The position numbers and the translations under genes were made by a program. Below the pieces are notes generated by a model. The model made no database searches. It saw nothing but the letters and a program-made list of their open reading frames with translations, and was not told where the DNA came from. Of a stretch of 5,226 bases of DNA, positions 1-5,226 are shown one piece after another (positions within the stretch are counted from its first letter, which is position 1; every line of letters begins with the position of its first letter). The stretch is from assembly GCA_946480065.1 (NCBI GenBank), contig CAMLJA010000157.1:1-5226 (forward strand), written 5' to 3'. The DNA comes from an uncultured Thermomonas sp. (GTDB taxonomy: Bacteria; Pseudomonadota; Gammaproteobacteria; Xanthomonadales; Xanthomonadaceae).

Positions 1-103
1 GATGGACGCGATGGGAATACTCGGGCGCGCCGATGCCGGCCAGCGCCAGCGCCAGCGCGACCAGCGCCAGCGCGGCGGCCGCGAACTTGAATGGAGGCGT
101 CAT
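1..103 (-). CDS. N-terminus of a membrane or exported protein (partial)
   Basis: Read leftward from an ATG at 103-101, 34 codons stay open to the window edge. The product begins with a short head ending in a lysine, then an uninterrupted Ala/Leu-rich stretch (about residues 7-24), then a polar segment with Pro-Glu-Tyr-Ser-His. This is what a signal peptide or first membrane segment looks like. An ATG slightly upstream (111-109) hits a stop after three codons, so 103 is the only sensible ATG. No Shine-Dalgarno is spaced correctly; a -10-like TAGCAT lies six bases before the ATG, which would fit a leaderless transcript. The polar segment after the helix is reminiscent of DUF998 membrane proteins, but 34 residues are too few to name a family. 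It is divergent from the thioredoxin-type gene. Confidence 0.6.
   Translation of the reverse strand, partial: MTPPFKFAAAALALVALALALAGIGAPEYSHRVH
40..72. repeat. Short tandem hexamer CCAGCG (five copies, one interruption)
   Basis: Three copies of CCAGCG run at 40-57, a three-base CGA follows, and two more copies lie at 61-72. On the minus strand this encodes the Ala-Leu alternation of the hydrophobic segment of the leftward gene. Both the unit and the interruption are multiples of three, so gain or loss of units would lengthen or shorten the helix without breaking the frame. Confidence 0.7.
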
Positions 104-108
104 GCCCC

Positions 109-120
109 CATGCTAGCGTG
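109..120. promoter_or_regulatory. Candidate symmetric divergent -10 element
   Basis: The gap between the two divergent genes contains a GCTAGC palindrome at 112-117. On the plus strand it gives TAGCGT (114-119), keeping the three most conserved -10 bases (T1, A2, T6). On the minus strand it gives TAGCAT (115-110), matching at T1, A2, A5 and T6. The plus-strand start point would fall near 126, leaving about 22 untranslated bases before the ATG at 148; the minus-strand start point would fall on or next to the ATG at 103. No convincing -35 hexamer is visible for either direction, so this is a prediction from sequence only. Confidence 0.4.
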
Positions 121-147
121 ACCCGCCGCCGCCACCGCCCGCCCGCC

Positions 148-1023
148 ATGCCCGAGACCGACGCCGCCGTCCACGTGTTCGACGCCACCGCCGCCACCTT
201 CGAGGAGGAGGTGATCCGCAAGTCGATGGACGCCCCGGTGCTGGTGGACTTCTGGGCCACCTGGTGCGGCCCGTGCAAGACGCTGGGTCCGGTCCTGGAG
301 AAGCTGGCCGCCGACTACCGCGGCGCGTTCGCGCTGGCCAAGGTGGACGTGGACAAGGAGCAGGAGCTCGCCGCCGCGTTTCAGATCCGCTCGGTGCCCA
401 CCTTGATGCTGGTGAAGGACGGCCAGCTGGTGGACGGTTTCCCCGGCGCGCTGCCGGAAGGCCAGCTGCGCGAGTTCCTCAGGCACCACGGGATCGAGCC
501 GGCCCCCGAGCCCGAGGAGGCCGCCGCGCCCGCGGCCGCGCCGCCGGTGGACCCGCACGAAGAGGTCATGCGCCTGCGCAAGGCCAGCGAGGTCGAACCC
601 GACAGGGACGAATTGAAGCTCGACTTGGCGCTCGCGCTGCTGCAGACGGGCGGCGCCGGCGAGGCCGAGCGCCTGCTGGACGCCCTGCCCGCCAACCTGG
701 CCACCGACGACCGCACGATCAAGGCGCGCGCGCGCCTCGGCTTCGCCGCGCTGCTGAAGGACGCGCCGCCGGCCGAAACCCTGGAAGCGGCCATCGCGGC
801 CGATCCCGGCGACCTGCGCGCGCGCCACCTGCTGGGCGTGCGCCGGCTGGTGGGCGGCGACGCCGAGGCCGGCCTGGCGCAGTTCATCGAGATGCTGCGC
901 CGCGACCGCGCGTTCGGCGACGGGCTGGCCCGCAAGTCGCTGATCGACGCCTTCCGGGTGGTCGAGGACGAGGACCTGGTGGGGCGCGTCCGCCGCCAGA
1001 TGTCGGCGCTGCTGCTGGTCTGA
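148..1023 (+). CDS. cnoX: CnoX/YbbN-type thioredoxin-TPR chaperone
   Basis: This 291-residue protein has a thioredoxin domain (about 8-115) and a C-terminal TPR-type helical domain (about 136-291), joined by a Glu/Ala/Pro-rich linker (117-135). The active site is Trp39-Cys-Gly-Pro-Cys43, and the cis-proline loop is Ser-Val-Pro84-Thr. Length, order and the C-terminal Arg-Arg-Gln-x-x-x-Leu-Leu tail match the cytosolic CnoX (YbbN) family. In E. coli CnoX is a holdase activated by hypochlorous acid that passes clients to GroEL and lacks the CXXC pair; versions with intact CXXC, such as that of Caulobacter, also reduce disulfides. I therefore infer combined holdase and thioredoxin activity here. 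ATG 148 is chosen because the family domain begins within ten residues. The in-frame ATG at 91 would run over the divergent gene's start and the predicted promoter, and GTG 118 lies inside the -10-like hexamer. No clear Shine-Dalgarno precedes ATG 148. The nearest rightward gene is a kinase 104 bp downstream. Confidence 0.9.
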   Translation: MPETDAAVHVFDATAATFEEEVIRKSMDAPVLVDFWATWCGPCKTLGPVLEKLAADYRGAFALAKVDVDKEQELAAAFQIRSVPTLMLVKDGQLVDGFPGALPEGQLREFLRHHGIEPAPEPEEAAAPAAAPPVDPHEEVMRLRKASEVEPDRDELKLDLALALLQTGGAGEAERLLDALPANLATDDRTIKARARLGFAALLKDAPPAETLEAAIAADPGDLRARHLLGVRRLVGGDAEAGLAQFIEMLRRDRAFGDGLARKSLIDAFRVVEDEDLVGRVRRQMSALLLV

Positions 1024-1094
1024 CCCGCGCATCCCGCGGCCACCGGTCCGCGAAAACGCGACCGCGCCGGCTCCCCTTCGCCGCGATCGCGCCG

Positions 1095-1100
1095 TATGCT
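1095..1100 (+). promoter_or_regulatory. Candidate -10 hexamer for the kinase gene
   Basis: TATGCT, within an otherwise GC-dominated 104-bp gap, matches the -10 consensus at T1, A2, T3 and T6. It would place transcription start near 1107, about 20 bases before the GTG start at 1128, enough room for the GGGG run at 1119-1122 to act as a weak ribosome binding site. No good -35 is seen at the usual spacing. The rest of the gap shows only short GC hairpins without a T run. Confidence 0.4.
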
Positions 1101-1127
1101 CGGCGCACCGCAAGCACCGGGGCGCCC

Positions 1128-3083
1128 GTGTCCATCCAGAGCAACGACAGCGATCGACCCGAGATCGAGGGCCACCGCATCCTGCGGGTGGTCGGCCACG
1201 GCGGCATGTCCACCGTCTACCTGGCCGAGCAGGCCTCGCTGGACCGCAAGGTGGCGGTCAAGGTGATGCTGCCGGAGGCGCTGGCGGACGAGGTCAGCCG
1301 GGTGCGCTTCGAGAACGAGGCGCGCACCATCGCGCGGCTCCAGCACCCGCACATCGTCGGCATCCACGAGGTCGGCCGCACTGCCGACGGGCTGCCCTTC
1401 TATTCCATGCCCTACCTGCCGCGCGGGCACTTGGCGCAGCGCGACCTGCGCGGCGACCAGCCGCGCGCCGCCGCGATCCTGCGCCAGTTGCTGGATGCGC
1501 TGGACTACGCCCACGTGCGCGGCGTGGTGCACCGCGATGTCAAGGCCGAGAACGTGCTGTTCGACGAGGCCGAGCGCCCGCTGCTGGCCGACTTCGGCAT
1601 CGCCCTGCGGCGCGGCAGCAACCCGCGCCTGACCTCGGCCGGGCTGGCGGTGGGCAGCACCGCCTACATGCCGCCCGAGCAGGCGCGCGGGCTCCAGGTC
1701 GACCGCCGCGCGGACGTCTACAGCCTGGGCGTGCTGGGCTGGGAGATGCTGACCGGCCGCCTGCCGTACAGCGCCGGCGACGCGCTCTCGATGGCGCTCA
1801 AGCACGTGCAGGACCCGATCCCGCGGCTGCCGGCCGCGCTGCGCCACTGGCAGGGGTTCTTCGACCGCGCCCTGGCCAAGCGGCCCGAGGACCGCTTCGC
1901 CAGTGCCCAGGAAATGCGCGACGCGCTGGATGAACTGGAGCGGCGCGCGGGCCGCCATTTCGGGGTGGTGGCGGTGCCGCAGGAGGCCAGCGCCCAGGCG
2001 CAGCCGGCGCGGTCGCGCTGGGGACTGGCCGTGGCCGCGCTGGTCGTCGTGGCGGCCGCGATCGGGCTGGCGCAATGGAACGGGCGCGGGCCGCCGCAGC
2101 CGTCGGGGCCGGCGGTGGCCGATGCCGCCACCGCGCCCGGCGACGAGGGGCTGCCCACGCCAGCCGCGGACGCCGGCATGGGTGCCCTCGGCACGCCGGT
2201 GCCCGGGGCGCCCGACGAGGGCGCGGCCTATGTCGCCAACGGCAACCAGCAGCTGGCCGCGGGCCGCCTGCTGGCCCCCGCCAACGCCAATGCCTGGGAC
2301 AGCTGGGACGCGGCCTGGCGGCTCAACCCCACCCATCCCGACGTGCAGATGCTGACCGCGCGCCTGTTCGACGCGCTGGCCGCCGCCGCCGTGTCCGACT
2401 TGCGCGAGGGCGACGTCGGCGGGTCGCGCGCCGCGTTCGCGCGCGCGCGCGAACTGGACGCCCGCCGCGGCGGCGGCGGCCGCGCGATCGCGCTGCTGCG
2501 CGGCCGGCTGGACGCGGCGCTGGGCGAACGGGTGGCCGCGCTGGCCGCGGTCCCGGACCGCGGCGCGGCGCAGGCGCTGCTGGCCTCCACGACGTGGCTC
2601 GACCTGCCCCCGGCGCGGCGGCAGGCGCTGCAGGCGACGGTGTCAAAGCTGGACGCCACCGCCGCCGCGAAGCCCTCGACCGCGCGTGGCAACGGCGCCA
2701 CGCCGCTGCTGGCGGTGACCCGCGCCGAATACGCGCGCTTCGCCCAGGCGACCGGGCGCAAGCCCGCCGACTGCGGGCGCAGCGGCCTGTTCGGGCCGCG
2801 GCTGCAGTGGAGCAAGGTGGGCAGCGACGGCGCGCCGGTGACCTGCGTCTCGGCGGCGGACGCCGAGGCCTATGCCGCTTGGCGCGGCGCGCGCGAGCAC
2901 CGGCGCTACCGGCTGCCCACCGCGGGCGAATTGCGGCCCGCGCCGGCCACGCCGGTCTCGGCCTGGAGCACGCTGTGCGCCGACGCCGGCTGCCGGCGCC
3001 GCCACGTCAGCGGCAAGCCGCGCGCGCTGACGGCCGACCGCGGCTATACGGACGTGGGCATCCGCCTGGCCCGCGGCGGCTGA
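1128..3083 (+). CDS. Transmembrane Hanks-type Ser/Thr kinase with reduced FGE-like domain
   Basis: This 651-residue protein starts at GTG 1128; the first in-frame ATG lies inside the glycine loop, so it cannot be the start. The kinase domain (about 15-275) is complete: glycine loop Gly23-His-Gly-Gly, VAVK lysine 45, helix-C Glu64, catalytic His135-Arg-Asp137 with Lys139 and Asn142, Asp155-Phe-Gly, activation segment with Gly176-Ser-Thr, Pro183-Glu184 in the APE position, and Asp196 of helix F. It should phosphorylate protein Ser/Thr in the cytoplasm. One membrane helix (about 299-316) is followed by a Pro/Ala/Gly linker, TPR-like helices (about 367-508), and a C-terminal domain (about 525-650) recalling formylglycine-generating enzyme/SUMF1-type proteins. 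That call rests on the Pro-Val-Thr-x-Val-Ser-x-x-Asp-Ala, Tyr-Arg-Leu-Pro-Thr and terminal Gly-Ile-Arg-Leu-Ala-Arg signatures. This last domain is about half the usual length, missing the central segment, so it is probably a binding or sensing module rather than an enzyme. All four cysteines (549, 573, 617, 622) lie in it. Substrate and signal are unknown. Xanthomonads also have T6SS-linked transmembrane kinases (PknS), but no T6SS genes are in view. Confidence 0.88.
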   Translation: MSIQSNDSDRPEIEGHRILRVVGHGGMSTVYLAEQASLDRKVAVKVMLPEALADEVSRVRFENEARTIARLQHPHIVGIHEVGRTADGLPFYSMPYLPRGHLAQRDLRGDQPRAAAILRQLLDALDYAHVRGVVHRDVKAENVLFDEAERPLLADFGIALRRGSNPRLTSAGLAVGSTAYMPPEQARGLQVDRRADVYSLGVLGWEMLTGRLPYSAGDALSMALKHVQDPIPRLPAALRHWQGFFDRALAKRPEDRFASAQEMRDALDELERRAGRHFGVVAVPQEASAQAQPARSRWGLAVAALVVVAAAIGLAQWNGRGPPQPSGPAVADAATAPGDEGLPTPAADAGMGALGTPVPGAPDEGAAYVANGNQQLAAGRLLAPANANAWDSWDAAWRLNPTHPDVQMLTARLFDALAAAAVSDLREGDVGGSRAAFARARELDARRGGGGRAIALLRGRLDAALGERVAALAAVPDRGAAQALLASTTWLDLPPARRQALQATVSKLDATAAAKPSTARGNGATPLLAVTRAEYARFAQATGRKPADCGRSGLFGPRLQWSKVGSDGAPVTCVSAADAEAYAAWRGAREHRRYRLPTAGELRPAPATPVSAWSTLCADAGCRRRHVSGKPRALTADRGYTDVGIRLARGG

Positions 3084-3097
3084 TCCGCGCGGCCGCT

Positions 3098-3103
3098 TAC
3101 AAT
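3098..3103 (+). promoter_or_regulatory. Candidate -10 TACAAT for the DUF502-transporter pair
   Basis: TACAAT, a five-of-six match to the -10 consensus, sits in the 26-bp gap after the kinase stop. Six bases separate it from ATG 3110, so the predicted first transcribed base is at or beside the A of the start codon: a leaderless message. There is no Shine-Dalgarno, which fits. A -35 hexamer is not evident at 16-18 bp upstream. Confidence 0.5.
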
Positions 3104-3109
3104 CGCCGG

Positions 3110-3790
3110 ATGCCCGACGCCCCCGCCAGAGCCCCGCTCGCCCAGCGCCTGCAGCGCCTGTTCCTGACCGGCCTGCTCACCCTGCTGCCGCTGTGGCTGA
3201 CCTGGGTGGTGGTGAAGTTCCTGTTCGTGCTGCTCGGCGGCCTCAGCAAGCCGCTGGTCGGACCCACCCTGGAGGGCCTGGCCGCCGCGAATCCGCGCAC
3301 CTTCGGCTGGCTGGTGGAACCGTGGGTGCAGAACGGCATCGCCCTGCTCGCCACGCTGGCCGCGATCCTGCTGGTCGGCTGGCTGGCGCGACGGGTGGTC
3401 GGCCAGCGCCTGCTGCGCTGGTTCGAGGCGCTGGTGGCGCGCGTCCCGCTGGCCAGCACGGTGTACGGCAGCGCGCGCAAGCTGCTGGACATCCTGCAGA
3501 CCAAGCCCGACGGCACCCAGCGGGTGGTGCTGATCGACTTCCCGCACGCCGAGATGAAGACGCTGGGCTTCGTCACCCGGGTGATGCGCGAGGCCGGGAC
3601 CGGGCGCGAACTCGCCGCGGTCTACGTGCCGACCACCCCCAACCCCACCTCCGGCTACCTGGAGATCGTGCCGGTGGAGAAGATCACGCCGACCGACTGG
3701 AGCGTGGACCAGGCGATGAGCTTCATCATCAGCGGCGGCGCGGTGGCGCCGGATTCCATCCCCTTCACCCCGCCGGGCGCGAAGGCATGA
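3110..3790 (+). CDS. DUF502 family inner-membrane protein
   Basis: This 226-residue protein belongs to the DUF502 (COG2928) family, which includes plant LIKE-COV proteins; no biochemical function is established for the bacterial members. It shows a short basic N-terminus, a first membrane helix (about 17-43), a loop, a second helix (about 74-95), and a soluble domain. The soluble part carries the family's recognisable stretches: Val112-Pro-Leu ... Val-Tyr-Gly-Ser-Ala-Arg-Lys-Leu-Leu-Asp (to residue 127), the Phe-Pro pair at 144-145, and the Pro174-Thr-Thr-Pro-Asn-Pro-Thr-Ser-Gly loop. Length is normal for the family. The ATG at 3110 is the first start after the kinase stop and places the first helix correctly. 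Its stop overlaps the next gene's start by four bases, so the two are likely translated together. It can be transcribed from the TACAAT box or by read-through from the kinase. Confidence 0.9.
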   Translation: MPDAPARAPLAQRLQRLFLTGLLTLLPLWLTWVVVKFLFVLLGGLSKPLVGPTLEGLAAANPRTFGWLVEPWVQNGIALLATLAAILLVGWLARRVVGQRLLRWFEALVARVPLASTVYGSARKLLDILQTKPDGTQRVVLIDFPHAEMKTLGFVTRVMREAGTGRELAAVYVPTTPNPTSGYLEIVPVEKITPTDWSVDQAMSFIISGGAVAPDSIPFTPPGAKA

Positions 3791-4557
3791 CCCGCCTGCT
3801 GGAGGACCGCGCGACCCGGCTGTTCATCGGGCTTGCGGCGTTCTTCTGCGTCAACGCGGTGCTGGCCGAGTTCATCGGGGTCAAGATCTTCGCGCTGGAG
3901 GACACCCTCGGGATCGCGCCGCTGCAGTGGAACCTGTTCGGCCAGAACGGTTCGCTCAACTTCACCGCGGGCACCCTGCTGTGGCCGATCGTGTTCATCA
4001 TGACCGACACGGTCAACGAGTACTTCGGCAAGCGCGGCGTGCGCCTGATCAGCTGGCTGGCCGCGGGGCTGATCGCCTACGGCTTCGTGTTCGCCTTCGT
4101 GGCCATCCACCTGGCGCCGGCGTCGTGGTGGGTGGGCGTGGCCAAGGACCAGGGCGTGCCGGACTACCAGGCCGCGTTCGCCGCGGTGTTCGGCCAGGGC
4201 ATGTGGACCATCTGGGGCTCGCTGGTCGCCTTCATCGTGGGCCAGCTGATCGACGTCAGCGTGTTCCACCGCATCCGCCGCGCCACCGGCGAGCGCCACG
4301 CCTGGCTGCGCGCCACCGGCTCCACCGCGGTGTCGCAGCTGGTGGACAGTTTCGTGGTGCTGTACATCGCCTTCGTGCTGGGCCCCCAGCACTGGCCGAC
4401 CTCGCTGTTCCTGGCCGTCGGCACCCTGAATTACGCCTACAAGATGCTGGCGGCGATCGCGCTGATCCCGCTGCTGTACCTGGCCCGCGCCGGCATCCAC
4501 CGCTACCTGGGCCACGCGCGCGCGGACGCCCTGCGCCGCGACGCCGCCGCCGACTGA
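3787..4557 (+). CDS. VUT/YhhQ family queuosine-precursor transporter
   Basis: This 256-residue integral membrane protein is of the VUT family (COG1738), whose E. coli member YhhQ (QueT-type) imports queuosine precursors such as preQ0 and preQ1 for tRNA wobble-base modification. Visible family features are Thr73-Asp-Thr-Val-Asn-Glu78-Tyr-Phe-Gly at the end of a helix, Gln153-Leu-Ile-Asp156-Val, and Ser179-Thr-x-x-Ser-Gln-x-x-Asp187. Hydrophobic segments lie at roughly 12-32, 62-78, 87-109, 139-158, 184-200 and 206-232. It is about 35 residues longer than E. coli YhhQ (221 aa); much of the excess appears to be a polar loop between the first two helices (about 37-60), another loop near 112-135, and a basic tail. 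ATG 3787 overlaps the DUF502 stop in an ATGA, with GAAGG just before it but too close for an ideal ribosome site, so translational coupling is likely. No queuosine synthesis genes are in view; the exact substrate is inferred from the family. Confidence 0.88.
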   Translation: MTRLLEDRATRLFIGLAAFFCVNAVLAEFIGVKIFALEDTLGIAPLQWNLFGQNGSLNFTAGTLLWPIVFIMTDTVNEYFGKRGVRLISWLAAGLIAYGFVFAFVAIHLAPASWWVGVAKDQGVPDYQAAFAAVFGQGMWTIWGSLVAFIVGQLIDVSVFHRIRRATGERHAWLRATGSTAVSQLVDSFVVLYIAFVLGPQHWPTSLFLAVGTLNYAYKMLAAIALIPLLYLARAGIHRYLGHARADALRRDAAAD

Positions 4558-4576
4558 CGCGCCCGCTCCCACAACG

Positions 4577-4607
4577 AAAAAGGGCCGGCGATGCCGGCCC
4601 CCTTTGC
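4577..4607. terminator. Hairpin between convergent genes, strongest for the leftward helicase
   Basis: GGGCCGGC (4582-4589) pairs perfectly with GCCGGCCC (4593-4600) around a three-base GAT loop, an eight-pair all-GC stem. Read leftward, the stem is followed by five T residues (complement of 4577-4581), a textbook intrinsic terminator 26 bases past the helicase stop. Read rightward, only a short CC-TTT follows, so it may also stop the transporter transcript but less well. Confidence 0.85.
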
Positions 4608-4625
4608 GTGGCTGCGGTCGGCGCG

Positions 4626-5226
4626 TCAGGCGCGCGAACCGCGCTTGCCGGCGAATGCGGCCTGCCCGCCGGAGCGGTGCTGCTTGGGGCCGGCATGGCC
4701 GGCGCGCGCGGCGGGCCGGGCGTGCGGGCGCGGAGCGGCGCCGGGACGGCCCGGCGGACGCTGGCCGCCGCCACCGCCGTTCTTCGGGATCGGCGTGTCC
4801 AGGCGGATCGGCTTGCTGGGCGCGAAGCCCGGCACCACCTCCATCTCCAGGTCGACCTTCAGCAGTCGCTGGATCTGGCGCAGCAGCCCGCCCTCTTCCG
4901 GGGACACCAGCGAGAGCGCTTCGCCCACCGCGCCGTTGCGGCCGGTGCGGCCGATGCGGTGCACGTAGTCCTCGGCCACCATCGGCAGGTCGTGGTTGAT
5001 CACCAGCGGCAGGTCGGGGATGTCCAGGCCGCGCGCGGCCACGTCGGTGGCCACCAGGATCCGCGCCCGGCCGGACTTGAAGTCGCGCAGGGCCTTCTGG
5101 CGGGCCGCCTGGCTCTTGTTGCCGTGGATCGCGACCGCCGGCAGGCCGGCCTCCTCGAGCTGCTCGGCCAGGCGGTTGCAGCCGTGCTTGGTCTTGCCGA
5201 ACACCAGCACCTGGTCGGTGTGGCGC
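4626..5226 (-). CDS. rhlE: DEAD-box RNA helicase RhlE, C-terminal part (partial)
   Basis: The leftward frame is open from the right edge to a TGA at 4628-4626, giving the last 200 codons of a DEAD-box ATP-dependent RNA helicase. The second RecA-like domain is visible: motif IV-type Val-Leu-Val-Phe near the edge, the Ala-Ile-His-Gly-Asn-Lys-Ser-Gln stretch, motif V [12 protein letters not shown] (5051-5016) and motif VI His-Arg-Ile-Gly-Arg-Thr-Gly-Arg (4961-4938), which contacts ATP. The Lys-Thr-Lys-His-Gly, His-Gly-Asn-Lys-Ser-Gln and following residues closely resemble E. coli RhlE, favouring it over DeaD, SrmB or DbpA. The domain ends in a Gly/Pro/Arg/Ala-rich basic tail (4626 to about 4790), as usual for RhlE, likely unstructured and RNA-binding. 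RhlE proteins act in ribosome assembly and RNA turnover. The ATPase domain with the Q and DEAD motifs lies beyond the window. It converges on the transporter gene. Confidence 0.93.
   Translation of the reverse strand, partial: RHTDQVLVFGKTKHGCNRLAEQLEEAGLPAVAIHGNKSQAARQKALRDFKSGRARILVATDVAARGLDIPDLPLVINHDLPMVAEDYVHRIGRTGRNGAVGEALSLVSPEEGGLLRQIQRLLKVDLEMEVVPGFAPSKPIRLDTPIPKNGGGGGQRPPGRPGAAPRPHARPAARAGHAGPKQHRSGGQAAFAGKRGSRA

Noticed and set aside
1025..1039. GC hairpin (five pairs, CCGCG with CGCGG) just after the CnoX stop, as a terminator
   Set aside because: The stem is short and no T run follows, so it could arise by chance at this GC content.
264..1127. Extension of the kinase frame upstream to 264
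   Set aside because: This stretch is out of frame with CnoX, which fully accounts for the DNA, and translates to an Arg/Gly/Ala-rich shadow. The recognisable kinase begins just after GTG 1128.
381..2336. A 651-codon open frame on the minus strand, antisense to the CnoX and kinase genes, plus other long antisense frames at 100-1113, 2228-2815, 3044-3547 and 3655-4572
   Set aside because: Their products are compositionally biased (Arg, Gly, Ala, Gln, His, Ser) with no recognisable domain, and they lie opposite well-supported genes. Very GC-rich coding DNA has few stop codons in other frames, which explains them.
2438..2451. Fourteen-base alternating CG run as a possible Z-DNA site
   Set aside because: It lies inside the kinase gene and is explained by Ala and Arg codons; such runs are expected in DNA of this composition.
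2976..2993. Cys617-x4-Cys622 of the kinase as the catalytic cysteine pair of a formylglycine-generating enzyme
   Set aside because: The spacing matches the catalytic pair of human FGE, but the surrounding residues do not, and the position corresponds better to the region before the usual active-site block. The central segment of the fold is also missing, so catalysis is unlikely.
2075..3109. Extension of the DUF502 frame upstream to 2075
   Set aside because: It overlaps the kinase's outer domain in another frame and gives Arg/Ala/Gly-rich shadow sequence; the DUF502 family begins at ATG 3110.
3783..3800. A preQ1-type riboswitch controlling the transporter
   Set aside because: The transporter start overlaps the DUF502 stop, leaving no untranslated leader, and no preQ1-like aptamer pattern is seen before DUF502 in the 26-bp gap.
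4591..4999. Two rightward open frames (4591-4968 and 4604-4999) over the helicase tail
   Set aside because: They are antisense to the RhlE reading frame, begin in or beside the terminator hairpin and encode no recognisable domain.

Overview
The window comes from a very GC-rich bacterium. Coding density is high, third codon positions are nearly all G or C, and long spurious antisense frames are common. The gene families (CnoX with an intact CXXC, DUF502, a long VUT/YhhQ transporter, RhlE, and a Hanks-type kinase with a formylglycine-generating-enzyme-like tail) and the compact AT-bearing promoters suggest a gammaproteobacterium of the Xanthomonadaceae/Lysobacteraceae type, such as Luteimonas or Lysobacter. 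That assignment is inference from general familiarity, not a search result.

Layout. (1) At the left edge is the start of a leftward gene (1-103) encoding a hydrophobic N-terminus. (2) A 44-bp divergent gap follows, holding a near-palindromic -10-like element that may serve both directions. (3) A rightward CnoX/YbbN-type thioredoxin-TPR protein occupies 148-1023. (4) After a 104-bp gap with its own -10-like hexamer comes a transmembrane Ser/Thr protein kinase (1128-3083). Its outer part has TPR-like helices and a shrunken formylglycine-generating-enzyme (SUMF1)-like domain. (5) A 26-bp gap contains TACAAT placed so that transcription would begin at or next to the next start codon. (6) A DUF502 membrane protein (3110-3790) follows, and its stop overlaps the start of (7) a VUT/YhhQ-type queuosine-precursor transporter (3787-4557). 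(8) A strong hairpin sits between convergent genes, then (9) the C-terminal part of a leftward DEAD-box RNA helicase, RhlE (4626-5226), runs off the right edge.

How the genes work together: only DUF502 and the transporter form a clear co-translated pair. CnoX, kinase and membrane pair all point right and could be read through, but each of the first three has its own plausible promoter, so they need not form one pathway. A loose theme is cell-envelope and protein quality or translation upkeep (redox chaperone, sensor kinase, tRNA queuosine supply, RNA helicase). I see no mobile element, CRISPR array, RNA gene or obvious new multi-gene system. The most unusual item is the kinase's outer domain, with its missing core and four clustered cysteines. 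No gene-free stretch exceeds about 105 bases.
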